Below are positions 27,001 to 40,400 of a stretch of DNA of 64,000 nt, in pieces (positions within the stretch are counted from its first letter, which is position 1; every line of letters begins with the position of its first letter). Made by a program: the position numbers and the translations under genes. The DNA comes from Brachionus rotundiformis (lineage: Eukaryota; Rotifera; Eurotatoria; Ploima; Brachionidae). The notes under the pieces were generated by a model, which worked only from the letters and a program-made list of their open reading frames with translations, was not told where the DNA came from and made no database searches. The stretch is from assembly GCA_016802295.1 (NCBI GenBank), contig JAESIW010000180.1, positions 3,331,975-3,395,974 of the forward strand, given 5' to 3'.

Positions 27001-30000
27001 ATTTCAAATACTACTATCAAATACTATTATCTTATAAAAGCTTCTCAAAAAGTTAACTTTAAAAAGAAAATGCATTGCTGTCAAAGTGTAATAAATACAC
27101 TTATTTCATTTATCTATTTGTATATTTTCAAAAATGTTCTTAATAATAATCATAATAAAATAAAATGTTATGAAAACTTTTATTTAACATGCTTAAAAGT
27201 CTTTTTGTCTATTTAGCATCGATTATTCTGAATTTAGAATGTTTTAAACTTGATCTTCTTAGTCAAATAAAGACTACAAAAAATCATTTTTGATTTTATT
27301 ATTTGTTTCAAGCAAAATATTTATAATAGATAAGAATGTTTTCTTTCTTTTTAAATTATGCATCAACAAATTAAATTTTAAAGAAAAAATTAAAAAGATT
27401 TTTTGTGACTAGAAAATTTTAAATAAATTCATTGATTCAGATCTTTTAAATTTGATTAAGAACTTTTGTCAATCAATAACTAATAATAAAATTTTTGATT
27501 TTCATCATTAAAAAAATAAAAATTATGCTTATTATTATTAAATTCTTTGCAGAATCTTTTTTTGATTTTTAAAATTTTATTCATTAAATAGTAACTATTT
27601 TATTAAAAGCCATTTAAAAATAATTGAAAAATTAATAATTTTGTTCTTAATTAGTTTTGAAGAACCGAAGCCTGAAACGTGTAAAATATGTGGCAAAGGA
27701 TTCAAAAATATTCCAGCCCTAAATGGTCACATGCGCCTGCATGGCGGATTTATTAAAACAGTAATATAAAAAAATTTCAAAATTTTCAATTTTTGAAATC
27801 ACCCAAAATATAACTCAAAAAATCATACCCTTCATAGATTTCGTAAAATTCAATCATTCACCCAAAATGTTGAAATGTACCTATTTATTTTCTATGTATT
27901 TATTTAGAAATTGGGAGTTAAGTCAACCAGCGACTTGGCTAACTCAGATTCAAATACGTCACAATCTCAGCAAAGTTCGCAAAATCTACTGATGGCTCAG
28001 CCGCTTTCTAATTCATCATTTTTTATCAACGACGATTCCATGTCATCCAATTGCTCATCAAACAATTCTTTTTCGTCAAATTTTTCATCAAATAACAAAA
28101 AACCAATCAATCAGTATGCGACACAGTCCAATCTTGTCCAAAAGCCATTTCAGCTTCCAAATTCAGAACCTCATGCCAAACCGAAATCCAAAGGTAAAGT
28201 TATTAACGAAAAGGATGTGTTTAACAGCAAAGCAAACGCATCCAGCAATCAACAAACACCATTCAGTCAGATTTCTGAAAATAACAAAAAATTTATTAAT
28301 AATATAGAAGCCCATGAAAGACCTGCTCAAATAAATGCTCCAAATTTGGCAATTCCTCAAAGGTTATCTAATGAAATACAGACCAATTCAAATTCTAATT
28401 CTGGTCAAAATTTTCAGTGCAATTTTTCGGAACAAAATTTTCCCAGTGAACCACCAAAACAAAATGAAACAGATAATAAATCATTTGTGTCTGTTAAACA
28501 ATCATCTAATGACCAGCAGCACAATCCAGAAACCAAAGAAAACGAAAATGATAAAAATTTACAAATGTTTTCGAGAATATACGATTTTACCAATGCGATT
28601 ATTAACCAACGAGTAACAATGCAGGCAGCAGCAGCAGTAGTTGCTGCAGTTATGAACCAACCTCAAAGTCAAAATAACATAGTCAAACCAAAGCCTAAGC
28701 CGATGCCTCTGGTTATACCTCAAGCAATTAGCGCATTTCAAAAGACTTCATATCAGAAAGGTCCTTTTTACCAACAAAACGGTTTGTATTTACCTTACAT
28801 GTATCCAAACGCTACATTGCTTAAATCACCGCGACTTTTTGATACGGACACAAAAAAACAATATACTCCACCGCCTATGCTGAGCCCGTTTCGAAAAGGT
28901 CCCGGTCTTTTCTACAATTCAAAGAATTTTAATAACTTATTCACAATCCCAAATTTGCTTAATAATAAGTTTTCCGGTTTTAACAACAATGTTCCATTTT
29001 CATACAATTATCATCCTAGCTATGGTTTTAACAATGACTGGCAAAATAACATTGAACCATTGGGTGAAAAAAAAACTGGATTTTGTGAACAGTATGAGAG
29101 AGAATCAGTCAAAGAGCCTGAAACTGTTCAACAAGAAACAGATCAAGAATTACACCAGCATATTCCCAATAGAAGTAAACTTTTGAATCAAGTTAATCCA
29201 AAAAGTGGTCAAATGGGAGCATTTTTTCCAGACGAATCTATTTCAAATGAGCAACTAGCAGCTTCTTTAATTGATGAATCCAAAAACACAAAGCCATTTA
29301 TTAATTTGGGCAAGGAATATCAGGCAGTTATCCCCGAATGTAGAGAACAAGTAGCAGATGATGAATATATGCTAGCCTCTGAGCCCGAAGACTTAATGTG
29401 GTCCAGTGATGTAATGGAAAAGTTAGACTCGCAACAAATAACTGATTACTTAAACTTGATCTGTAAAAGCTCTATGGTATTTGGTTCATCTAATAATTTG
29501 GAACTTGGCTTACACATTTTAAATTTTTTTGATGGTGATACTAAAAATTCATTAAAAGCCTTTTTGGACGAAACAGTTGAACTTCCTGAAAATCATCCAA
29601 TCACGACCTACAAATACACAGGTATTTTGGATTTTGTATATTTCAGTTTTAAAAGCACATTTGAGTCTTATAGTTTAATTATAATTTTTAAATTTTTATA
29701 ATATGATAATGTAAAAATGAGTCATATTTGTTGGTGTCGAAAACGACATCAGATTGTTGAAGTAAAATAAAACCAAAACTAAATTAATTGGCAATAATTG
29801 GTTATTTTAGTAAATAGAATAAAGTAAAGTTTGAGTGAACCTGAATTTAAATTTATTTTTTATTATAAAAATAACATTTGTAATAATAAATAAAAAATAA
29901 TAATTTGGATGTGAAATCCAACGCAGTTCCGAGCGGCTTTTATCCTCTTTTCAGTCCACCTGTTAGAAAAATTTAGATAATTAAAAATTAATAAAAATAG

Positions 30001-30867
30001 AGCTGTTAATATTAGAAGCGCCAAACGAAAATTTTAAATCCTCATATCTTTTATTACGAATTTTTATATAAATCAATCTTTTATGAATTATGTAGATTTA
30101 TCTTTTTATTTAAAAATTGTAAAATTACTACAAATATTTAAGAACTATTGGATTTAAAAAATCACGAAAAAATGCTTGGTGCTTCTTGTGTTAAATTTAG
30201 ATAAAACTATGATATAAATTTAAAAAAAAAGATTTCTAAGTTTTAGATTAATTTTTAGTTCATTAAAAAGATTTTCAACAATTTTGACTTAAGTGCAAAG
30301 ATTCACATTAGTCTTTTATTTTAAATTGATTTAAAATGTTTAGAAACTGATGTTTGGACCACTGAAGAGATAAAAAAATTCGAAGCAGCAATTTTAAAAC
30401 ATGACAAGATTTTCTCTGAAATAGCTAATGAGGTCGAAACAAAATCAATTAAACAGTGTATTGAATTTTATTATCTTTGGAAAAAAGTTATGTCAGACAA
30501 TGCAAAAAAGAAATGGAAAAGTTTGAAAAAGCGACGTTCATTCGAAGACTCAATAGAATCAAATTTACGCTCTTCGAGCAATGGAAAGACTGAATTTTCG
30601 CAAGAAAACGACTTAGAAGAAACACTGAAGAATAATGAAAATGAATATGATGACCAATTAGATGAGGTGGACTTTGCCAATGCGAATACATCAAAAAATT
30701 ACTTAAAAGAGAGCCAAAAAAATCGGCTAAATGACGAAAACAGCAAAAGTAGGTTGTCAACTCCGTCTCCAAGTCAATTTGTAAGCTACAGATATGATCG
30801 TGACAAATGTATTCAAGGATCCGCAACTAAACGAAAACTCAGTCAACAGCTAGAGACCAAGCATTAA
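24099..30867 (+). CDS. C2H2 zinc finger / ELM2-SANT transcriptional co-regulator (TRERF1/ZNF541-like)
   Basis: Predicted nuclear DNA-binding co-regulator. In this family the ELM2-SANT module recruits class I histone deacetylases. Five exons join in frame to 1,504 aa: 24099-26133, 26189-26324, 27655-27760, 27908-29621, 30344-30867. A polyglutamine start and about 540 Gln/Ser/Asn-rich residues precede three C2H2 fingers (about 555-577, 583-605 and 611-636). The second finger carries FKRQDHLNGHLLTH, and the third carries CDKSYCDSRSLKRH after KPFVC, both close to TRERF1/ZNF541. A fourth finger (CKICGKGFKN...) is encoded by its own 106 nt exon at about residue 734. Another long disordered stretch follows, then ELM2 (about 1226-1330) and SANT (about 1333-1380, starting DVWTTEEIKKFEAAI) and a basic tail. 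A TAA directly precedes the ATG in frame. TRERF1 and ZNF541 are vertebrate paralogues, so I give no single symbol. Confidence 0.9.
26325..27654. other. 1.3 kb intron of the zinc finger gene
   Basis: AT-rich intron between a gtaagt donor and the exon encoding the fourth zinc finger. I see no nested gene or recognisable repeat. Confidence 0.6.
29622..30343. other. intron separating the ELM2 and SANT exons
   Basis: This 722 nt intron contains two short hairpin-forming stretches, tgtcgaaaacgaca (about 29736) and ttggat/atccaa (about 29906-29922), in a patch less AT-rich than its surroundings. No function can be assigned. Confidence 0.5.
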
Positions 30868-33800
30868 AAGAGGTCTCTTTTTATCGGTGAAAGATTTATT
30901 TGATTAATGTACCTAGTTAAGAAATCCGCAGCATTTGTGACAATCAATTATTGAAATCCCAGTGATTTTGATTTTATAAATATATTTACATAGCTCGTTG
31001 AGATCTTGGTTATTTGTTATAAATTTTATAGTTTTTTCTGTCATTCTTGTTCAGGTGTATTTTTTTTTGTTTAGTTTTATTTGTCCAAATATTTGATTTT
31101 TTTATATACTACTTTTTTGTTATTTATTATAAGTATATGGCCTACAAATGTTTTTCTAATACTTATTTTTAAGTTTGTATTTTAATTTTTAAATTTTTTT
31201 TTGTTTAAGTTTTTCCGCTTTATTTTAGGATTATTACATATTTTTAACATGCCTTTTACATGTACTATTTTTCAAAAATTTTAAATTAAACAACTTTTAA
31301 AAATAACAGTGTCAATATTAAAAAATCACTTATTCAAAAAAGTAAATAAAAAGTATTAATTTAATTTTTTTTGATTTTTAATTAACTTTCGGTGAGAAAA
31401 ATTGTGCTTTTGATTCTTTTAATCAAAATAAAAAAAATGGTCAAGTTTCATTTAATTGATTTGAATTAAATTCCCGAGGCGACCGAAATTGTGTTAAATT
31501 AGCACAATTGTTTTTTTCTTTCTAAAACAATAGATTTTTGTAGTTAACAAAATTGATGAAAATGATTTTATCAACACGAAATCAAATAAATTTTGAATCA
31601 GACGATACAAAAAATTCAAAAAAATCTTATCGTTTAGACTTGTTTTACTTCTAGAAATTAAATTTTCTTAATTTAATATATTTAAATTTTAATTTTATAG
31701 TTATAAATTTAATCAAATAGGCAATAGATAATGCGGCATATAAAGATAAATATGTGTTAAATCTAAACTTACAGAAACTTAATCAAATCCATTTTTTATT
31801 TATAATAAACGATTTTCTAAGTTTATTAAGAAATTTTTGTTTAAGCCCAGAACATTTAATTATTGTTCTTTTTCATATAAGCAAATTGATGTTTATCATT
31901 TTGAAAGAAAATAAATATTCCATTTTTTTATTTTTTCAAGGCTGATATTTAAATATTTTTAAAAGTTTAATTATAAATTATCTTGATATTAGATTACTGA
32001 TTTTTCTTTGATTTTCTTATAATAATAGCGTTTTTTAAAATTCATTTAAATCTAACCTTTCTTTTTTAATAATTTTTTATTTTATTTTTTTACAAATCTA
32101 ATTATGTTAACTTAAGTAAATTTAAAACTTATGACTAATAATTATAAATATTTTAAAACAAAAGATTTTAGTTTATTGTATCCTTAAATTTTTCGATTCA
32201 ATCTCGATAATACATTTGAATAAGATAAAACAAGCAAAGGTTTTAATTCTATAATTAAAGACAATCGATTTCATGGCAAATGTTTAGCACGAATGAAGGA
32301 TGAATACTAATCTTGATTTTAATAGTCTGTGTAAACAATCTTATTAATTTTTCCAAAAGAGGACCAATTAAATATACCAATAATTGGGTTAATTGCTTAC
32401 GTTGGTTGATTTTAACTGTCAAAAATTAACCCAAATAAGACAGCTTATAGCTCCGACAAGATTTTTTTTATTATAAACAAGAAAATATACATAAAGTAAT
32501 TAAACATTTTGGAAACAATAGAAAATTTTTAATAATCTTGGTATTTTAGCTGAGTTTAAAAAAGAACCCAAACCAGATCTTTAAAATTTATTTTTGCTTT
32601 ATTTTCAGACTCTTCGCGTGTTAAAACGCACTAAAGTTTGGTTTGCTGAATTAAAACAAATTTAAAATATAATAGGTAACTTTTTATTTAGTTTTAAATT
32701 TAGAGATTAGTTCAGAATTTTTATTTTTGAGTTTAGATTGATAATTTTACAGATAAATTTTAATTAAATTTTTAAATTATAAAGTTTGAAAATTTAAGAA
32801 GTGGGAGATTACTATAAACATTTATTTATTAATTTTTTTAAGTGTATTAATATATTATTAAATATCGTTTTAATCAAGCTTTCTAATTTTAAACCAAAAG
32901 TTAAACATATGTTCATTAAATTAACGCTTCAATGTGAAATAAAGCATGTTTTATATTTATATTTTAATGTTTTTGATTCATATATAACTAGAAAGTCAAA
33001 AATAAAATATTGTGCTTTTATATTTTTATTAAATGAGTCTGGTTAGTTTCATGTGGTTTTAATTATGGAAGTTTTTTTTTTATATATAAATAATGGTAAT
33101 GGTAATTATCTTTATTTTTTAAAATTAAACTTTAAGAAATATTTGAATTTCAAAAAATAAGCTTATTCTCAAAATATCAAATGAGCAAAAAGGCTTTTAA
33201 AATTGTAATGATTGTGACTTATTAGAAGAAAAATAAATAAGAAATTTTAGAGGTTTTTTTCTTAATTTTTTAGCATTAAGTTTTTAAATATTGAATAAAG
33301 AATTTTAAAAATCTGTCGTTTTTTTCAAGTTAATTTAAACAATATTATATTTTTGCATAAAAAATCTTTCGATTAACTCTTTTATTGTATTTTTTTAATT
33401 ATTTTATCAAATATTTGTACTATTAATATTCAATCTTAGAAATTATGAATTAACTTTTTACCTTATATGTTTCAAGTGATTGAAAATAATATATTAAAAA
33501 GTACTTAAATTTTGCGTAATTGATCGTAAGGTTTTTTGAATTGAGAACAAAAAATTAAAGGAAATTATTTTTCATTGGTGAGTGAATAATCAAGCTTTTG
33601 AATAATAAAGACCCGAAAATTATTTTGATATTATATAGAAATTTTTCATCACTAACAAAAGAATATTTCGTTCGTAAGAAGAATTAGTTTAAGACTAATA
33701 GCAAATCTTTTTCAAAATAGATGTATTTAATTTTTGTTTTAATATAATAACGAGGATTTTGATTAAATTTTCTTTTGACTATTTTCTAAAAATATGTTAT

Positions 33801-34459
33801 GTTAGTTTTGCAAATCTTAATAATGGTTTTAAAATTCAAAGGCCAAAAATAGACAATAAAGCTTCAAGACAAGAACGGATGTGCCCAATATAAGTCATAT
33901 AAATTCTCAAGAGCCGTCAACTCACATTATTATGATAATTACCCAAAACACATATATAGATATCCAATAATCAATATTTCTCACTCTCAAGCCTCACTGG
34001 GCTTGTTCACTATATTGACTCAGTCCATGTTGCTTAAATTATCATAAAATATTAATTTCACAGTTCTGAGTTTTAACAGAACTTAACTCGTCCGGTCATT
34101 TTATCCTCAACTTCTCTATTTTGTCATAAGGAAACAAAAATTTGACTTTCTAGAATCTTAATATCACTCTACATTGGTTGATTAATTGATAAATATTTGA
34201 ATTAATGGCGTGGCTTAGGCTTGTTTAACTACTTAACTAAATTCTAAGCTTTGAAACAAAAATGGAGGAGTACGATCAAAATAAATGTCGCACGCCCCTA
34301 TTAATTTAAAAATTTTGTTTGGACATAATTTCTTTTTTCCTCATCCTTTGGTATTGTAATTTTTTTTTATTGTTTTAGACCTATGCTTCGATTTCAACAA
34401 ATGTTATTTTTCTGGCTTGTTTTTAATATGTAATTAGCCTCTACGAACAATTAACAAAG
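30868..34459. other. 3.6 kb AT-rich intergenic spacer
   Basis: No coding exon, RNA gene or named repeat is visible; the small frames at 31754-31945 and 32801-33046 are AT-driven. A less AT-rich segment at about 33840-34330 sits 130-600 bp before the phosphatase ATG and is the best candidate for its promoter or 5' UTR. Confidence 0.5.
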
Positions 34460-37400
34460 ATGCGCGCAAATACTTCAATTTTTTGGTTCATAATCAACTT
34501 GGTACTGCTGATTGCAAAAAATAGTGAGTCTAACATCTCAAAGCATACCAGGATATTGAAAAATATATTTTTTTTAGAATGTTCAAATCACGGGCAATAT
34601 AAATTTTTGTTGAACAAATCTTATGATATATTTATTGACAATGAATCACCAGTAAAAAAACCTAGCAAAGATTTGATTCAATCGAGCCAGTTTCGGCTCA
34701 AATGCGACTTAACAGTAGATAAGAACTCCAACTCAACTGAGAGAGATGTGTTAGTAAATCAATATTACCAGATTAAATGGTTTAAACTCGATCCGCTAAA
34801 GCTTCTTATCTTGCACGATTACACTCAGTATCATCTAGATCAATTGAGTGACCCTCAAATGAGCGACATAAGCATTTACCCGGTCGAAAACGATTTATCT
34901 GATGAGCAAAAATTTAGTCTTTCATCAGACCTAATATTCAACTACAGATACAACACAGATTCTTTACTTAGGTTAAACGGAGTTTATTTGTGCAAATTGA
35001 GCCAAAAGACTAACCAAACGTCAACCCGGAAGACTTTATTCTTTCAATCAGTTCAACAAGTGTCTGTCAATGGTCAGTCTTTTTTAAATAAATTCATTTA
35101 TCCAAAAAAGTTTTAAGTTTATCATTCTGTAAAGCTATTTTAAGACATTTTATTTGATTTTTTCAAATAGACAGACTTAAGTTAGTTAGTCTCAAGGATT
35201 AACCCAATCATTTTTAATTAAAGCTTGACCAATATATTAGATCAATGCTTATAATCAAATAATATTTTAATATTGTCAATTAAAATCTTAGAAATTCCCC
35301 CTTTGGGAAAGTTAAAATTAAAAACCATTTAAATAAATGCCATTCAAGATTTTTTAAATAATTATTAATATTATGAATACTGAAGAATTAATTTTTTTCA
35401 TATAATATTAAAATATGTTTTCACTTAGAATCGTAAAAAAATGTCATTAGTCAAAAATATTTATTTAATTTTAATTGACTTGGTATTTTATTTTACTAAA
35501 CCAATAAATATAATTTAATATAGGCTTGTTTTACAATCAAATAAAGAATCGAAATAAAGTTTAAGTCAATTGTCTTTTAATCAAATAGCTTTAATTTTTT
35601 ATTATTTTTACAGAGATAGAAAATAGCAATCAAGCCGAAAACGTAAGTTTTAAGCTGCTACAAAAAAGTTCTGCACATATTTTGGTCGAAATTCAAACCA
35701 ATCATTCAAATATCTACTATTCAATAATAAAGTATGCATTTGTTATCCAATATTAAAAATTTGATGTTAATTTATTATTGTTACTAGGTCTGAAACTGGT
35801 CAAACATCAAGCAAAGGCAAAATATCCAAATCATTAAATAACAAGCACTTTTTTTATTTGGAAACTCTAGAGCCTTCCACGACATATACATTTCAATTGT
35901 ATGCAGATATGAGTCAGAATAGAAACAAATTTAAACTAATCTATTCACAAAATTTAACAACCAGTGATAATGAATCCTTTAAAAAAGATTATGACATTAA
36001 CTCAGACTCAAATCAAGAGTCGCTAAATAGGGTCATAAATTGTGAATTAAATGTGAAAGAAAATAATTTAAAGAGCCAAGATTTTCAATCTCTATTCACA
36101 AAATTAGAATCTAAAAAAAAATATCAAATTTTTAATATTAACTATTCCTCTAAATTAATGGCTTCAATACTAAAACAACCAGAACAGCATGTTTCATTAG
36201 ACAATATGGAAAAATTCTCAAGTTTTTTTGAATTGGTAAAATTTTATCACAATTCACCAAATTTCATCACAAACTATGAATGCCTTAAGCAATTTAAAAA
36301 AATCAAATCAATTAAGCCTCTTTGTGTTTTTGATTTTCCCATTGATGTAAGCAGTGATATCACTGAGGACTATGATTATTATGAATCGGCATTAATGGAC
36401 GATGAAGAACCGAACTATAACATTCATTCTTCAATCGAACTAGAAAACCATGCCACACTGCACATTTCATCAAGATGTCTAAGCTCAAATCGTCCTGTTC
36501 GAGTTCCAAATGGTCGATCGATAAACTTATCTTCGGAAAAAAGTTCTGGATCCGAACAATTAATATTTCCTATTAAAGACGAAAGTACCATCAATTTTTT
36601 ACCAATTACAAGAGTTCAAATAGCCGAAAGGAATGGAATTAACAAAACTCAGACAAAAGTCAAACAGCTATCATCTTATAAAAAAGAAACATTAGGGTCT
36701 ATTTTACCAAATTATTTGGCCAAGCACATGACAAACATCAACAATTGTTATATAATAAACAATCGAGAGATTCAATTTCAAATAGATAGCAACAAAATAT
36801 CAGATAATATTTATGGTAATGGTAAAATACCACCGCAAATTAACCGAGTACAATTAACCAACAAATCATTGCCATATTATTACTATATTGAAATATATAG
36901 TTCCGATTTACCATCAAAGCTGAATGGCAAAGCGTTGAATCAACGATATCGAACAGTTTTTAAAAACCTAGCCGTTCTGTCCAGATTCAAATTCAGAATT
37001 TTCAATTCTTCTCAAGTAAGTAATTTCAAATAAAAACTTGTCAACTTATATAGTACAACTCTTTATCTATTTATTTTAAAAATTATTACTTGTAAGATAA
37101 TCTTTTTAATAAATACAATTTATTACATATTCAAATAATATTGCAGGATAAACAAATTTTAGCTAAAATTAGTCTATGAGTTAATATTAAATTAATTTGA
37201 TAATTAAATTTAGAATATAAACATTACAATTATTATTTAATTATTTTTTAATATACCTTTTTTTTCGAAATTAAAAATCTCACTCAATCTAAAATCCTTT
37301 TTTAATTAGTTTTTGCTTGGGACATTATATTTTAAAAAGCCTACTGGTTTAAAAAATATGAGCAAATGTAAACATTTTGATTTTTAGAGAACTGGTTTCT

Positions 37401-40400
37401 TTTCTAACAACAAACATTATTTTAATTTAGCCATGATGATGCTTGTAACAATTTTTAAGAATGCATGTTTACAGCTTTTTAATTTAAATGAAAAAGTTTT
37501 ATATTTTTTTTTAATTTAAATTAAAACTTAATTATTACATAATCATTAGATTTAAATTGACACTAAGAAAAATAATTTACCTTTTTAATATCAAAAAATC
37601 CATTTGAATAAAAAGTAAATCTTAACGAATTTAGAAATAGTTTTTAACTATTGAATTTTTATGCATAACAAAAAATGAAGATACTTAGCTAGTTCTTAAG
37701 GATAATTTTTTATACAAAACTGACTTAAAATTTGCTTTTGAATTGCTTATTTATTTAAAAAAACATTGGCTATTTTTACTTAAGCTATTATTATTTGGTT
37801 CATTTTGTATTATTGAAGCATTTTAAGAGCTATTTAACTCCAGTGTTATCTTAATAATGTTTGTTTCAGACGAATAAACAATCAATTGATAATTAATCTT
37901 TTAGAGTGGAATCCTCGCAAATCAAGCATCAAGTATCATGTTAAATATAGATATACAGATTAGCTATGGGCAAACTTTTAAGAATATTTATATTATTTTT
38001 ATTGAATCGGAAATATTCATTCATCATCATCATCATATCATGTTATTTTTAGGCTAGAAAAAAAGATTTAAGTTTTTAAAAATAACATTTCTCTATATGT
38101 TGCCTCTGTTGGCCTTTAGGTTAAAATTTGCCTTCGACAAAGACTTGGCAATTTTCAAAAGAAATACTACAAATAAAACCTAGATTCGATTTCTTGTTTT
38201 CTTTTCTAAGCCTAATTTTAAATCCAATTCTTATCTAATTAAGATGCAATTTTTAAATGAGAAAATTTTGTTTTTTAGGTAGTGAAAGCTAATTTGAGTC
38301 ATCGAGCATCAAAAAGTGTACCAGTTCGTCAATCAACGACCGCAGCCAAATCTTCGACCCTGGCAAATTCTGATAACAAAGTTAACTCAACTGTTCAAAA
38401 ACCAAGATCTAAAAAAAGTCTATCTGAGGACGAAAGTTATGAACCTACAGACTATTTTGATTTAGAATCAAATACTTCTATTGCTGAGCGCTTGGATGCT
38501 TCTAAACTAAATGATATTTATGTATTCAAAGTAAAGATACTGTCTGAAGACAACACAAACTTAAATGAGTTTGACGTGAACGTACATTGTAAAAAAATGA
38601 ACACCACTTTAACATTGAATTCAAATGGTCCAATGGATATTAATCAAAATGGTAAATATAATTAACTTGACTTCCTTGAACAAAAATTTTATAAATATCT
38701 TTTTCACTCAAAAAAATTCATATTTTAGCATAATATCAAATTTAATTTTTAATGATCAATCAGTTTAATTTTAAAATAACTTGTTTTAATTAAAACTGAT
38801 AAGATAAGAATAAAAATTGATATGTCATAACTAATAAACCTCAAGATCAACGAAATTGATACTGAATATAAAGCGTGTAAAAAGTTAAATTCTAAGTTTT
38901 CAAAAATGATCAATTATTAACATATCCTATTTCATAGGAATAGACCAAGATCCGTGGTTTCTTTTCTTAATCAATTTATCAAGTTACTTAATTAAAATAT
39001 CGATTGGTTAAATCCAACATAGTCTTTTGGTTATGGCTAATTAAAAAAATATGGTAAATAGTTCAGTCGAAGTAAAAATAAAAAAATACTAGAAAAAAAT
39101 TTGTATTCGCTAATCACATTAGTTAAAATATACTTATTGGAGTTAAATTTTTTATTTTCTTAAACTTAAATAGAAATAAAATAAATTTGATTGCTTTATT
39201 TTGAATTTGTAAAAAACATTTAAGACAAGAAAACTTTTTTAATTTTATTAAATTATCTTAATTTTTATTTAATTTGAATTTAAGACGCAAACAATTCATT
39301 TTTTGGCTTAATGCTCACAATTTTATGCGCTGTGATTATAATTATATCTGGTTGTTTATTCTGTCTAGTTATCAAAAGGTAATCTATTTAAGCCCTAATT
39401 AAAGGTTAAATTGATTTAAATAAAATTTAAAATCTAAATAGAAAATACGGTCTTAATGCGCCCAACTATTTGCTTAACTTCAAAAATAGCTTTTTTCTAA
39501 AACCAAGCAATATAAATCTGGAAGTAGATACCAATTGTAAAATGGCAAAAAAGTCACGCACGTTTCAGTATCATCAACAATACCAACAGCAACAGTATCA
39601 ACTCGAGCCCAGCAAAAGATCCAATTTACCTTCAGCAAATATTCAAAAAACAAACGTGTGCAATCCAGTAGTTAAACCGCATTCATTTAGCTACAATTAT
39701 GGTAAGAATTTAAACCTTTATAATTTTTTTTTCTTCTCTTCAATATCTTTACTGGGTTTACTCGATTCTTAGTACGCATGATTCGACAAAAGTTACAGTC
39801 TCGTCCATCCCAAAAACCGAACTACTCATTGTCCATCTCTTCAACAAATAATAGTAAAATTAACATAGATGAGTCCAGTAATCTGCTGAAACGAATCAGA
39901 CAGTTCTTTAAACTGGAAGAAAATGAGCCTAATAATTTAATGTGCATGGCCCAAGGAGATAGCTCGACTGGTACATCATCGTCCAGTTCATCGCCGCTGG
40001 TTGTTTTTACACGACCTAATGCCGACTCCAGCCAAATAAACCTTTCTATCAATTCATCAATCTCAAATACTGAGACTAGTTTATTTATTTACCAAGGTTA
40101 AAATGAATTAAGTTTTAATGAGTGTTGTAATAGTTTTAGTTATGGGTGTTTAAATTAAATGTAGCCTCTAACATTTTTAAATAATTTTTTTTTATAAATT
40201 AGCTCGTTAATATAAAAATATTGCTATTTTTAATTAATAAATGAATTTTTTTTTCAAGATACTGACGCAGTACCAATTGAAGCTTTTGAAGACTATGTCA
40301 ATAAAATGCACGTAGATGGAGATTTTGGATTTGCTCAACTATACGAAGTACTAAAAGAGATAAAATAATAAAAATTTAATAGCTAAATCATTTTTTCTAT

